A stretch of DNA of 64,000 nucleotides, from the NCBI GenBank assembly GCA_963678705.1, contig OY783218.1, positions 6,086,152-6,150,151 of the forward strand. The letters are read 5' to 3'. This DNA is from Panorpa germanica (taxonomy: Eukaryota > Arthropoda > Insecta > Mecoptera > Panorpidae). Below, piece by piece: positions 11,010 through 24,180 of this stretch. Position 1 is the first letter of the stretch. Each line of letters begins with the position of its first letter. The translations under genes and the position numbers were made by a program. Under the pieces are notes generated by a model, which saw only the letters and a list, made by a program, of their open reading frames with translations, was not told the origin of the DNA and did not search any database.

Positions 11010-12235
11010 CTCAGTTCTAGCGATGACATCATGCAGAGACGCGAAGGTGCCCATTCATCAGTAATGCTGATGCAACTCTTTCGGGTTTTATGGACCAGGA
11101 ACATGTGTCTGACGGACTTTGACAAAGGGAACATGAAAGTTCAGCACAGAACATTGGACACACAACACTTAAAGATTCGGTATTGATATTTACAGATACA
11201 GAACGACGCATATATTCATGTATATCGATTGGAATTGATTATTAATAAATGAATGCTATATAATTTTTGAATTTTATTTGAGAGAACAGTAATAGTGCTC
11301 GTATTACTATGTTTCCAATTCAGAAATTTAATCCATTACATCTTTTGTACTGTAAGACAGTTCACTAGTAAAACCACTTTTCTACAGAATTTGATAAAAC
11401 TTACACAAAACTACAAAATTTAAATTGTTCTTTCTTGAAAACGGTTTTACAGATTTTTTTGAAACACTGATATATTGTAGAGAAATAAATTAGGTAATAT
11501 TTGACTGTTTTCTTAGATTGTTTGACCTGCTAGTAAAAATGATATAAATGTTGATATTACATGCGTTGCGCACGTTTACATGCGCAGCACATACATTATT
11601 ATACTACAGTACAAGGCGTTCTCAAAAAAACAATTATATTTAGTCTGTAAATATATATAAAACTTTACATGTATTAGGTAGAGTCTGGATATAGAGGGTA
11701 TGTAACGTTAGTACTGAATATCCGACTATACCTTTGCCTACGATTGTTAGTAGTGAACGATCTTACAAATAAAATAAATTTAGAAACCTAACAGTGTATA
11801 TTCAAAATGAAATTTATACTAAAAGTTTAACAAGGTGACTAACAAGTCAACAAATTGGGTTTAAAAACGTGAGTTACATGCCAGATCGAATATACTCGTA
11901 TGTTCACATATACGCACGCACACATATAGTAGCTTAAACAGTTTACAAATACATATAAAACAGGTTCAATGCAGAGTGGAAAACAAATGTAAAAAAACCC
12001 TTTTACAATACCCAGTTTCTCTTTTTTTATAAACTATATTAGTTAACCTTTTAAATAGGTCGATTCGGTTTCTTTTCAGATGGTCTTTAACATTACTGAT
12101 GCCCTTAAGCTATAGTTATTCTATAATCTAATTTAAATAACGGTACGGTCCGTTGTTGTAGAATTTAAATGCAGTGAAGTAGCTCCAGCACGATTTGCTT
12201 AACTTTAGGGACACCTTCGTAAATATTAACTTCAT
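11010..12235. other. AT-rich spacer
   Basis: No feature recognised. Confidence 0.5.
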
Positions 12236-12870
12236 TTGAAAGCAACAACAGTATCTATTCTACAGTATCTAAAGAGTTGTCTATTTAGCAAGAATTGTTC
12301 ACAGCCTGCTTTAATCATAAAACGATGCAGAATGATTTGGCAACAGCGCATTTCCTTTACAAAAAGCATTTTTGCATTGTTGCTAAGTCGTTCAGCACAG
12401 CTTAATAAATATAATATACTGTAATACTAATAAAGCCTGCTGTACGATTTCTAATGTTTATAACAAAGTTATACTGTCTTGATAAGTAGAGTTGACTATA
12501 TAACAGTTATACTGAAAGATTTGGCAATGATGCCTTTCACATAACATGCACTGTTGCGAAGCTTTGCTATACATCTTTATTAGTAGAGTTGGTGTACTAG
12601 TTGTTGATGTTCAATGTAGCTTCACAAAAACAGTTAACTATAAACAAAAACTGCTAAACTGCTTGAAGTGAAAGATGTCCTATTCAAGAGGAAATGCGTT
12701 TATAGTCTCACTTGATAAGTAGAGATGACTATATTCTACATTACAATTTAGAAATGCGTTGTTGCCAAACTTTGCACTGTTTTTAGATAAACAGGTTGAT
12801 ATTATAGTAATAATGATTCTAAAAATAGAAAAACACTTCTCACGTTGTTGCCAAACCGTTCAGGATAACT
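12236..12870. repeat. Cluster of a short TTGTTGCCAAA-type motif
   Basis: A degenerate word related to GCGTTGTTGCCAAAC occurs six times in about 520 bp. Four are on the plus strand (near 12374, 12550, 12756 and 12841) and two are inverted (near 12334 and 12518). A second word, TTGATAAGTAGAGTTGACTA, recurs 233 bp apart (12479 and 12712). This looks like an old, decayed tandem array with inverted sub-units. No function is evident. Confidence 0.55.
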
Positions 12871-15486
12871 AAATAGAGCTACGATTAGATCTTTGATTGC
12901 AGGAAAATATATTTATTTATCTCAATGATTAATTAATGATAAGCATAAACAGTAAGCAAGGGATTATATATTACTAACAACTATATCATATTAACTTTTA
13001 ACGGAAATTATTATAAAAATTTATATATATAGAATGTACCAGCAAAAAAATTACACAAAAACACAAATCACTGAGATTTATATAGTATTAAATACGTTAT
13101 GAAAAAAATATGAATAGGGAGTGATATGCACAATACATTCTCTGTTATCAGTAATTTGCAAGTTGTATTATGCATGGAGAGACAAACTGTCAGACAAATA
13201 CTGTATACAGGCAACAAATAGAGTTCAAACTGATAACAGAGAAACTGAGTCTGCTCGGCTGCACTATCAGAAGGCTTATTCTCGTGCATTAGTTTAGTAG
13301 GTAGAATACAGTATGGTGCAAGTACGTGCAACTATATGTACTACATACATTAAAGTCACATAGCCTCGATGATAACGAGTAACATATTTGATTCAGCAGA
13401 TTTTACTAGAATTAAACATAAGGCTGTACCGAACACGGAAACTGAGTTAGCTACTGTCAAGGTAATTCAGTCACTGGGATCGCTAATTGGTAGAAATACA
13501 ATTCGGTCGTTTTAAATAAAGTAATATACAGTAACTAAATCCAATTTTTAGTTATATTTTTGCTTTGGTATGCGTTCATTTTGAATATATTTAGTGATCA
13601 CTCAAGTTTTAAAATTATGTTTACTCCACTCCATTTATTAATTACAAACCATTCTACGTCACTGATGTAGTTAAACCTTAATTGTATTATTGCTACGAAC
13701 AAATTTATGACTTTCTGTGAAATGAAACTCACGGAATGATTATCTCGGACACTGCAATACTAAAAAGCAGATGGGCGAACAGGGGGAAGGGTCCTCGCCC
13801 TGAATGAATAAATGAACAGGCCAGGAGACCATCGAGACCAGTAGAACCGAATTGTGCTAAACATAGCGCTGGCATGTGCTTATAAATTGGTTTTAATGTT
13901 CTGTTTTTACAAGGGTTGTCAATTTTAAATTGTATTTAATTAAATAACGTATTCTGAAAGATCATTTAATGGTTATACATTTTATTACATCGGAAATAAT
14001 TCCAAATTGTGATCTATTAAATAGAGAAAGATAAAAACATCTCAATTTCTGGATACAATACTTAATCGGTTCAGGGTATTGGTGATGACATATGTTTGTA
14101 GACATTATTTCAAGCAGGGGCGTAGCGAGGTGATCCTGAGTCCTGAAAAATTGCCTTTAAACTATTCGCTCTAACTCGAAATCAATTGTATCTGGTTACA
14201 ATAAACTTCAAGTTACAAGAAGACTGAATTCGCAAGATTTGAAATAAATTCGGTACTTGGGTAATTGTACTACCAAACACGACTCCAATTTAAATTAGCG
14301 CTTGTCAAAAAACTAACAAAAAATTACAAAACAATCACGTAAAGTAAAACATAAACAAAACAAATAATAACAAGATATTTTATTTCAGAAGACACATGTC
14401 ATATAAGTTTTATCTTCTCAGTATAAATTTGTTTTATATTTTATATAAATAAATTGAAAATAAATCGAATTATATAGCTATAACATAACATAATACGAAA
14501 CACATATATGGTATATGAGCTCATGGAAGTATAAGACATCCAGGTGTGATGTGTGTAGTCCTTTTAGGTTTGACGATGTGTTTGAAAGATTTTGAGGGTT
14601 CCTTGTTAAGGCCTGCAGCTCTAAACAGCGCAGCGGATGGTCAGCAGATGGACGCGTGGGTGATATCACTAGACAGATGTTCGGGGCACGTCACGTGGTT
14701 ATATTCAGCCAATAGACGTGTATGTATGTACCTCACGAGCTCAGCTTAAGCCAGGACAATTTGTATCAAATAATTTGAGAGGGGAACCATGAAGGATCAA
14801 CTAAATATATTTTGAAGGATATTTTTGATAGAATATAGATAGACAAGGTGTGAATAAGGGTTGAAGGGCAGTCCGTGTTGCTTTAATCCACGTCTGGGAA
14901 TAAATAGGGTGTGTAATTTTTTGTTTATTTTATAGCAGATGTATCGAAATACTTGTCGAAGCATTAGATTAGATTGTTATTTTTTGATGATTGTTATCAT
15001 TAAATATTTGAATATTCATAAAGTAACCGAAATTGTGTTCGTTTAATTAGATATCAAAAATGTTAACTAAGAGTTGGAACAGACAAGTAAAACGTCGTTA
15101 TTGGTTTTTAAAAATTACTATGACAAATGACGAATGTTTCGGAAGTTATGGTCTGTTTATTAAACATGCTCTGCACCATTCCCGAAAACCCACTTCTGAG
15201 TTTATTGATTGTCATCTGGGTGAACAAAATAGCTCATTTTATGGAAATTATCGGAAAAAAAAGATAACTTTAAATAGGCTGGAAAAGAATTGTTACCAGA
15301 TACAACTAGTTTTCAAGTTTGAGCTAAAAGAAGTTTATTTATAGTTGTACTGAAACTTGATTTCTATCGAAGGCCATTAAAAAAAGGGTACTAGTTTTTT
15401 ACAGAGTTTGTATAACTTGCAATCTAGGTTTATGAAAAATTTTAGATCTAGTTTCAATGGTTGTAGTTTAAAATTACTGGAATATC
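12871..15486. other. AT-rich spacer
   Basis: No gene recognised. A slightly GC-richer stretch at 14540-14720 holds short frames on both strands without known domains. Confidence 0.45.
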
Positions 15487-15979
15487 TACTGGCTAATTGG
15501 GTGACGCTCTGAACTAAACATAGAAAACAAGCTGCTTATATATAAAGAAGTAGTAAAGCCAGTGTGGACGTATGGAGTGTAACTCTGGGATTGCACCAAG
15601 AAACCGAACCTTTAAGAAATACAAACGTTCCAAAATAAAGTTCTGCGAGGAATAGTTAATGCACCGTGGTATACCCGCAATGACGACATACATAGAGACC
15701 TGAAGATTAACACAGTCGGAGAAGAAATCAAAAATATAGCAGCGAAGCATGAATTGAGACTTCGTAACCACGAAAACATCGCCGTGACGCAAATGTTGCT
15801 TGATAGTAATGATGTTCGAATACTTCGCAGGATTAAATTCTCGGACCTATCAACCTAATCATGTAGAATTGTTCATTGGAGCAATATCTACCACACCGTG
15901 TAATTATTGAAATGTAAGCTACAAGATAAATGTGTCTATACTTAGTTGTAGTATTATAGAAAATAAAAAAAATAAAAAT
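15487..15979 (+). pseudogene. jockey-type LINE reverse transcriptase 3' end
   Basis: A plus-strand frame of 124 codons from 15487 to the stop at 15856-15858 matches the end of jockey ORF2. It reads YWLIG, then NIENKLLIYKEVVKPVWTYG, then LWD, then VLRGIVNAPWYTRNDDIHRD and a Lys/Arg-rich tail. Three in-frame stops are present (after WLIG, after VWTYGV, after KKPNL). A short 3' untranslated part ends in an A-rich tract at about 15958-15979. The element is 5'-truncated, as is usual for LINE copies. The 92-codon minus-strand frame opposite is a shadow. Confidence 0.85.
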
Positions 15980-16865
15980 TATAAAGTTTCACTATTTTTC
16001 TTAAATTTTCTGCAATGCCTGTCGATCACAGCATTTTTTTTGTACTCAAAAATAAGTCCTCTCGTTCGTCTATACTTGTTCACGTGTATAAAACTTGCCG
16101 GATTGTAAACCCGAATTTTTTGTTAAATATTCCCAACATTTCGATTTGAAAATTAAAAGCTTAAAATCAGTTTCCCACATTTCCCTGCTGACTTGTTATT
16201 TACTTATGATATCACTATTCAAGCAAGTTTGAGCTATTGACCTTTCTATTTATATATTGACTTATCTTTCATTCAATTTGAGGTAAATGCTACGTTATAC
16301 AAAGCACAATTACAACCTGAGTTTAAACCACCGCACACCGTGGTATTTTACTTTGTTTGCTATTAAACCCCACAGTTTATTTACTGTACAAATAATGGGC
16401 AGTTCTCAACGAGCTTGTAAACACGCATATTCAAAGTGTGTTTGAAACCGAGTTACCAGTAGTCCTAGTCCAGCCTTGTCTAGTCCACCGAGTACTTGAC
16501 ACATACGGTAAGTATATCTCTATTATCCTATTGTGTTACGGTTACCGGTATCTAATGGAGCCGACATTATTCTATTACAATGTTTTGTACATTTTTAATA
16601 CTTTGATCAATTATGCTTACTGTCAAAAGATCACTTTTCTATTTGATGGCTCATATTTGGTTTAAAAATGAAGGGGTAACGACCCTTATAGTTAAAATTA
16701 AACACAGTAAATTATGTTTCATAAATGAACTCTTTATATTGAAGGTAGATATACATATTTTCTTTTATTCTTATGCCTCGTACAGATTGGTGCGACACAT
16801 ACGACATCCAACATTTATATATTTTCATTCATAAGTTGACATTATTTAGACATGAGTGTTAAACT
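15980..16865. other. AT-rich spacer
   Basis: No gene recognised. A good splice-donor look-alike (ACG/GTAAGTAT near 16506) has no supporting exon. Confidence 0.4.
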
Positions 16866-17042
16866 GAGTTTGACAAGGGTAATCACGAGTTAGCAGAGGT
16901 CTTGTTAAATAACTGAGTATTATTACTTTTTTTTTGAAAAGCTTCCGACGTATTAAGTTGCATGTCGCACTAGTGTGGAGATGTTGTACAACTCCTTACA
17001 ACAAATGTTCGATGTCGCATGTTTAGGCCGCACGTATGAGTA
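16866..17042 (+). repeat. Dispersed repeat R1, copy 2
   Basis: Second copy of the repeat at 789-1018, same orientation, shorter by deletions in its A/T-rich middle. The block GTTGCATGTCGCACTAGTG is identical in both. Confidence 0.6.
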
Positions 17043-18589
17043 CGCAGCTCTACGGTGATGTTCATTATTAAGACGTACAGAAGAAGAATTATTAATAAAG
17101 AATCATAACAACTTTTTTTAAATATTTTATTATGAAGTTATTAGCACACACACATTTGTAATACATAATTTATAGTTTATAAATATGAGTATGGATATTT
17201 AAAACATGGAGATTAAATTAGTTTCATTGATCAATATTAAGTCAATATGATTGTTTAGACTTTCTCTGCTTTCTTTTGAAAGTATTTGGCTATATTCACG
17301 ATTCTATATTCAGTAGATCGTTGAGGAGGCAAAACGATACAGACATATAATATGCACTTTTATTACCTTCGATACTGTGGTATAGTAGATGATAAACATT
17401 ATTTCATGATAGATTGGTACAACTGCTAGAAATAGTCGACGTCGCAAGTAGTCAGGTACCAGTATGCAACAAGCCTAAGACGTTTACATTTCAAATATTC
17501 AAATATATGTCCTAAGATGTTTTTTCATACAGTTTTCGGGTTCTGCCTTTTCTCCTATGCGGTACATCTCTATTTCTATCAAAATATTACCGTTTCAATC
17601 ACACGCGCATGAAACACATACGATGCTAATAAAATTAATAGATAAATAATTACTAACTTTAAAAAAATTAAATATACATTAAGTTAACGAGCCATAACTT
17701 ATACAACCGGAAATAATTTTAATAAAATAAAAAAGAGGAAGTACTTTTTATTTATTATCAGTAGTTAGTTAACTACAGTCCATTTTTAATATGAGTATAC
17801 ACAATTAATATATAATAAAATAATATGAGTGTAGTAGTATGATGTATTTTTACATACATCGTTAAAATTAGTCATCGTAAATCTCATATCTCTCTGTATT
17901 AGTATTAGTATTAGTACTAGTTTTTGCAACGGCCAAAACCCTACAAAGCCCTTAAACTGTTTACGAATTAATATTACAGCTAGAATTACACATTATTTTT
18001 TTTTATGAAGGCAGCCTTAAAAATATTAAGAACTAATAAATAAGTTAATCTATACTTTTATTACACACTATATACGTCAGTGTTGAGTTATATTTCTGAC
18101 TTATTACCCTTACTGTATCCGCAAGTCCTTTATGTTTTTTCCAAGATAGGGTCGCATTAGGAATTGTTTGCTGTATTAATTTGATGGGGTTCCCATACGA
18201 TTTTTGATGAAAATTGTTTTAAACTATACTATTATCATCTTCACTATTATCTACTTTATGAGCCGTAATCTCTACTAATATTGATATATAATTAGTTATG
18301 CCATCCCACTTTTATTGATTTAAGAATGTTTTTTACAAGAGAAAACAATATAGAAGTTTTGTAATTCCATTATATAGAAATTTCATTCCGAAGCAGTTAA
18401 AAAATCAAGGTGGGTGCCCCAGTAGCCATTGCGCACGTACTGTTCGACCGCAGCGTAGTCTTCCATTATTTGGCGGCGCCGTTTGTTGCGATAGATAGTC
18501 TTGGCCTCATCTAGCCTCTGGGACTATTTCACATTAATCGATAATGTAGGAAATCTGCGCTGGACAGGTGCACGTCGGGATACATATTA
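17043..18589. other. AT-rich spacer
   Basis: No gene recognised. A (TTAGTA)n tract lies at about 17899-17920. Confidence 0.5.
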
Positions 18590-19175
18590 ATGGAGGAATT
18601 AAAAAGGGACAAGATAAGAATGGGACAGGAAGGACGCTGAATGCGAAAAATTAGAGAGGAGAGTAGAAAGGATGGTGGAGGAGGAAGCACGAAAAAAAAA
18701 GGAGTATTACGATAGGAATGGAATGGCGACAGAGGAGGCAGGGAGAAGAAGAGGTGAAGCCACAAGTGTGGAAGAGGAGCTAAGGAGAAAGGACAGCGAG
18801 ATACAACAACAGGAAAGAATGGAAAAAATTGAGAAGAGCAATTATAACAAAAGATATAAAACGATTTGGGGGAGAGAGATACCACAGTACTTAAAAGAAA
18901 AAGACACAATAAAAATGAGAAGGATTGCAATATTTAGATTGGGAAACGAGGAGAAAGGAGAGAGAGTAGCAGGAGGAGCGAAGCAGTAGCAGTAGTAGTT
19001 TTGTTTTTATTTTTATAAGGATAAATTTATATTATTTTTTATTCGTTTGGAAGAAGTGAGAAAGTTTAAATTTAATAAGGATCAAAATTGAATTAAGCAC
19101 AATGATATGTAAATAAATAAATTAAGGCACAAGAATATAGTGCCAAATGGCAAAAACATTAAAATTAAAATAATA
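18590..19175 (+). pseudogene. I/R1-type LINE ORF2 C-terminal part and 3' tail
   Basis: A short open start (MEELKRDKIRMGQE, 18590-18634) shifts frame near 18635 into an open frame that runs to 18989. That frame is very Lys/Glu/Arg-rich and contains YNKRYKTIWGREIPQYLKE and IAIFRLGNEEKGER. This combination is found near the C-terminus of LINE ORF2 proteins in insects, just before a cysteine-rich motif that is missing here. The 3' part ends with AAGGCACAAGAATATAGTGC and an A-rich tail near 19175. Related tails occur at 34425-34525 and 43301-43596, and a coding fragment at 22621-22715. The clade is inferred. Confidence 0.65.
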
Positions 19176-22100
19176 ATAACGTAGGAAATCAATCAGCAAT
19201 ACACCTTTTGAACCCCAAAACATGAATAAAACAAAAAAAGTTAATAAATGTGACCTATTCCCAATGCGACCCTGTGCCAAAACTATTATGTAGACAGGTA
19301 AAGGTAAAACGTAGGGTTTTACGGGTTAACAGTACGAAATGTTTTATAAGGGATGGTTGGTTGATGTGTTGCTGTGTTAGTGTTATAAGCGGAACCTGGT
19401 GTAACGTAAGCCACACGTTATCCGAAGCGTGTTTAATAGGCAACACGCACCCCAAAACATCAACAAAAATAGAGAACCCCTGAAAAATAGTATAATACAG
19501 TCATATGGATTAGTGTGCAATACATAATAGTCATATTGTTGTTTTTAATAGGTGAAATATAACAATTCATTCTGTTCAATTGCATGGAAAGAAAGGTAAC
19601 ATCATTATTTATGTGGGTTTATTTTTAATTTGTTGAAATTGTATGACTCACGTATTGTGAAAAGTAATTTTTGACCACTCGTATAATTTTACAAAATGGA
19701 AGGTATACATAATAATGGGTATACATAATAAAGACAATGTTAAAAAACATTAGATTTAATGAAGCCGCGGGTGATGGCACGAAATGTCCTAAGTCGTTGT
19801 CATTCCCATTCTATTTTTTAATATTGGTAATATATTTAATGTTAATACATATTGGCACTATGCAAATAATACAAAGAAAAGAACAACAGAAGCATTAAAC
19901 GTAAATTGTTATTGTTAGTAAAACAATTGCATGGTATAAAAGGTAATATTTATAGTTCGGAATAGCGACAACACAACCCGTAGCCGTAACTGCAAATAGA
20001 ACGCTAAAACATGAATCAATACCTTTTAATAACTGAATTATGACGGTAGTAACACATCAAACACAAATAGCCGTGTTCTGGCGTGTAGTTTTTGATTCGA
20101 CTCGTACGAGTATGTTCCAGGCGCTTCCAGATTTCATCTGGATTTATGTACGAGTATATGCTTGGTTTTATCTGAGTAATTACATTTTTTATTCATGCTA
20201 TGACGTATGGGAAACACGTATAAACTATGTATGTACTTCTACACTATTACACTCTTAAAGGCCACCTACAGACTAGGATCTAAACCGAGCATGCTTGCAC
20301 TTCCCACTTGGCACTCGATTCGTGTTGGGAGTACCGTTAATCCGAACTATGAAACAAGCACATCAACACTACTTATGTTCATCGTTATCCGTAAACTATC
20401 AAGCATGTTGGCAAAGCCAATTAACAACCTCACATATTGAAATGAGTAAGGGGCCTCATAAGTTTAAACCATTTTATATTTATTCATTAAACATAATATT
20501 TAACGAAGGAAAGTAGTAGTTCACTGTTATATTAAAGGTAAATAAAAACATTAATTAGTTATTACATGCAAAATTAAACCACATTGCAGATAAATTGCGT
20601 TTTGTGTTTCATGTAATCAAAAGAACAATGAAAAAGAAAAAGTAAATGCATTAATAATTATGTACTTGCTGAGAAATAACACTGTGTTCCTGTGTGATAA
20701 AATTACAACTGACGCATGATATGCAGACATAATATATCTTCAGCAAAACTTAAACATTCAAAAAATGGTATAGTATCAGCACTATCCGTAAGGTGGATCT
20801 CATATTACAGTATACTACATACGGAACACATTGTCAGACTGTGTTTCTTTGAAATAATAAATACAAAGCACTGGCATGCTCACGTTATCTACGGATATGC
20901 GTGTATCCTAATATGGTTCGTAAATATGCAATTTTCCACGATGGAATTATTATTAAAACATATGCCTACCGTTATCACACAAACTGCATCAACTAAAAAT
21001 GACAAATATTGTAAATTCAGCAGTAATTAAAGTTTATCTTTGTACATTATCATGTTATATATTTACAACAACGAAGGTTATCATTTATTAATTGATAATA
21101 AATAAATTAATCATAGCAAACAAATAAATTATGCAATAAAGTGTATTTAATTCGTGAAACCTAGTTCACCGTGAATCTGCGATACAAATGATAAATGGGC
21201 ATATCTGTCGATCTATTGACCTACCCCATTGTTCAAATAGATATTTGTATTGATGGGGTAACACGGTAGGGGTTACGGAAGGGTAGACTGGTGTATCTGT
21301 CTGTATTGTATAGCAAAGGAAGTAGAAGTGAGGGGTGGGAACAAAAATGGACATAGTGGAGATTTAGTATGAATACTTTGTTGTGTGGTATATTGTTTAA
21401 ATAATTCCAAAGCCTGGAAAATGTACATTTATCAAAACAATCATTCTAAATTACACATTACAAATTGACAATTACAGTTTAGAGTTATAGAGCATTGTTT
21501 ATCTGTATTTGTGTACATATATCATACATGTAACGGCTCATAATTTGTAGGTCTAGGATAATTGTAGAATGGATGACATACATCAATGGTCGTTCATAAC
21601 TAACAAAATACATACATGTTAATTCTTATGAAGGTGTAAGAATGATTGCCTAATTATTAGGCTTAATATTCAGCAAATAAAAGAATGGTACATAAAAATT
21701 AAAAAGGCAACTTATAAGTCCGTTTTTTATCCGTTCTCTCTCTCTCTCTCACATACACCCCTCCCTTTCAAATTAGTAGGCATATTTGCTGTGTGAATTT
21801 GGTCTCATTCGAATAAAAAACATGAAGAAAATTAAGAGAAAATACATAGAAATAGTTCTTCTTTCAAACGAGAAACTGTAATCATTTATTTGCTTTATTA
21901 TTTCAATTGCCGTTCGTTTCTCGCAATGGAATATTTACTATTTTAAAATACCTACGTATAATTTGAAAATGTAATTTAAACTACTTTAAACCATCCTACA
22001 GCAAATGAAACAAAATTGCTTTTTAGAAATCTTTTGTAAAATAGAATGTAGACTAATTGGTACAAATTGACTTTAAATAGAAGTCATTATTCAATCAGCT

Positions 22101-22620
22101 TGTTGCGAGTCGTCAAGGTCAATGTAACAATTTAATTAATCGGGCTAACTGCTAAATATGTTAAAAAGAAAAAAGATTTAAAAAACTAGCGGCAACATCA
22201 AAACATTTTTACTTAATTAATTAAGTGCAGACAAATTTATCTTTATACAGAATATAAATTAATAAATAATTAAATTTAAAATACATCATCAAAAAAACTC
22301 TTTCAGTCTGGAGACCCTTCGAGGAAACGGGATCAGTTGTGTAGGTAGCACATTTTTTTTAAACTAAATTTCTATTTTTAATCTGAATTTTAATTTTTGG
22401 AAAGAGAGCACCTACATTCGCACCTACATTTTTTTGTTTATCTTAAAAAGCGTAACTCCCACAGAAAAAGCTTTCTTCTACGAAATTTATTAATATATTT
22501 GTGTAGCAACTTCTATATTAAAAATGTGATAAGCAACTTAAATTTGAATTAAGTGGAATAACAGTACTACAGTAGGATGTAAATTTCAAATATATTTTTT
22601 TAATCTGGTGGAATTTTATT
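19176..22620. other. AT-rich spacer
   Basis: No gene recognised over 3.4 kb. It holds a (CT)n tract near 21735-21750, a 12-base palindrome ACTCGTACGAGT at about 20101-20112, and a word CAATTGCATGG repeated near 19575 and 19925. Frames of 60-104 codons here lack domains. Confidence 0.5.
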
Positions 22621-22715
22621 CGAAAAAGAGAAAGGAGTATTATGAAAGGAATGGAATAACGACAGATGAGTCAGAGAGAAGAAGAGAAGAAGGCACAAGT
22701 GTGGAAGAGGAGCTC
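22621..22715 (+). mobile_element. I/R1-type LINE fragment
   Basis: 95 bp matching 18686-18783 closely, including AAAGGAGTATTA and AGTGTGGAAGAGGAGCT. It is cut at both ends relative to that copy. It encodes the same Lys/Arg/Glu-rich stretch of the LINE ORF2 tail. Confidence 0.65.
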
Positions 22716-24153
22716 AAATTATCTACCCTACTTGAAAAATTATATGCGGACGCCCATGTTGCACATTTTTTTATTTAAAATAAATATGTATATCAATATT
22801 GACAATAAATTAAAATAAAAAAGAAAATATATAAAATACAAACAAAATAAAACAAAAATTAGCAGATGCCCTGCTCTGGTGCTCCTGTGCAATTATATCA
22901 AGTGTATACTTTTTCAATTAAAAGTAAAAAATAAATATAAAGATGGTGGTTATAGAATAACTGACATTTGTTAGTGGTTACTGGTTACATATTTGTTAGT
23001 CATTAAGAAGCCTATTAAGGACGTTCTCAACATTAAAAAAAACATCTGTTATTTCTGTGAACTTCAAATTAATATGTTTCAGACAAGATTAAATATTTGA
23101 CCATATAGTGTGTTCATAAGTAGAAAGCTTTGAATTTATATTTTATTTATTAAGATTCGGTTTGACACCGAATGATAAGTTATCTGAGTATTGAATCTAA
23201 CAGATACAGGGTGCAATTTACCATATAACTGCATACTTAGCTCGATCGATATGGTGACAAAATTTCAACAAGAATTAATATAGATTAACTTAACTCAGTT
23301 AATTTAATCGTTGGAATATGAACTCCTAACTTATTTCCATAAAAAACCTAATATTTAATTTAGATAAACATAAAAGACAGCTGACAAAATTGTAACAAAT
23401 CTAAATAGATAACATTTTACTTTTAAACACGCTATGTTATTACAAGAATAGATCCTTTCAGCAAATAGATTATATCTTAAATCTATACATATATCTAAAT
23501 AACAGATGTAGGTAGTGATGTTAGAACAGGGAACCTACGACATTTAGGTTGATCTAGCCATGCAGCCCTCTTCCAGTCTATTTAATTTTTTCTCCAAAAA
23601 TAATGTTCCTATTTCTACGAATATAAAAAACTGAATTATTATTTGTATTGTTTTTCCTAAGTATATCACTTTGAGTGACTTACACATAATGTGTATTAAT
23701 TAGGAACGTTCTTATTTCCATATATCAAGCATCAGCTCTTTTATCAAATTTTAATGTACATATATATTTAGAGTATGCATATAAATAACATATTAATGAG
23801 ACGCATAGTCGTACGCAACACGACGACGACGACGACGACGATAACGACCACGACACGAGTATTACTTCACAATAAAGTGGTTGATATCAGAATATTCAAG
23901 ATGTTAAGTAGAAAAAACTAAAAATACTCGCACTCATATCAAAGAACTTAAAACCAGACATCTGCTTTCTTATTATAACACAGCTAATTAAACACTTAAT
24001 AATAAAATAAATACGAGTACGAGTACAAGTAGCGTTTTTATTTAATCAAAAGGAAATATGAGTAATACTAGACAAAAAACAAACACAACATATGACGACG
24101 AACGAAATTTGTTTTTGGGACTAAAAAACACAAAGCAATAGAGATGAAGTGGT
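22716..24153. other. AT-rich spacer
   Basis: No gene recognised. Confidence 0.5.
23819..23842. repeat. (CGA)n microsatellite
   Basis: About seven consecutive CGA units, then an imperfect continuation. It stands out in AT-rich surroundings. Confidence 0.8.
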
Positions 24154-24180
24154 ATAGTTCAAATTACGAGAGTTCGGCGG
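24154..24180 (+). repeat. Terminal arm of hairpin element H, single-ended
   Basis: TAGTTCAAATTACGAGAGTT and following bases match the arm of the 61671-61766 hairpin element and the single arm at 63286-63313. No opposing arm was found nearby. Confidence 0.5.

Noticed and set aside
14112-14130. AGGGGCGTAGCGAGG word like a transposon terminus
   Set aside because: No partner end or duplication found.
15514-15792. 92-codon minus-strand frame
   Set aside because: Shadow of the jockey fragment on the plus strand.
16490-16512. Strong splice-donor look-alike GTAAGTAT
   Set aside because: A single donor-like site without an identifiable exon is expected by chance.
18529-18930. 133-codon minus-strand frame rich in Phe, Leu, Ser and Pro
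   Set aside because: Shadow of the purine-rich LINE coding sequence on the plus strand.
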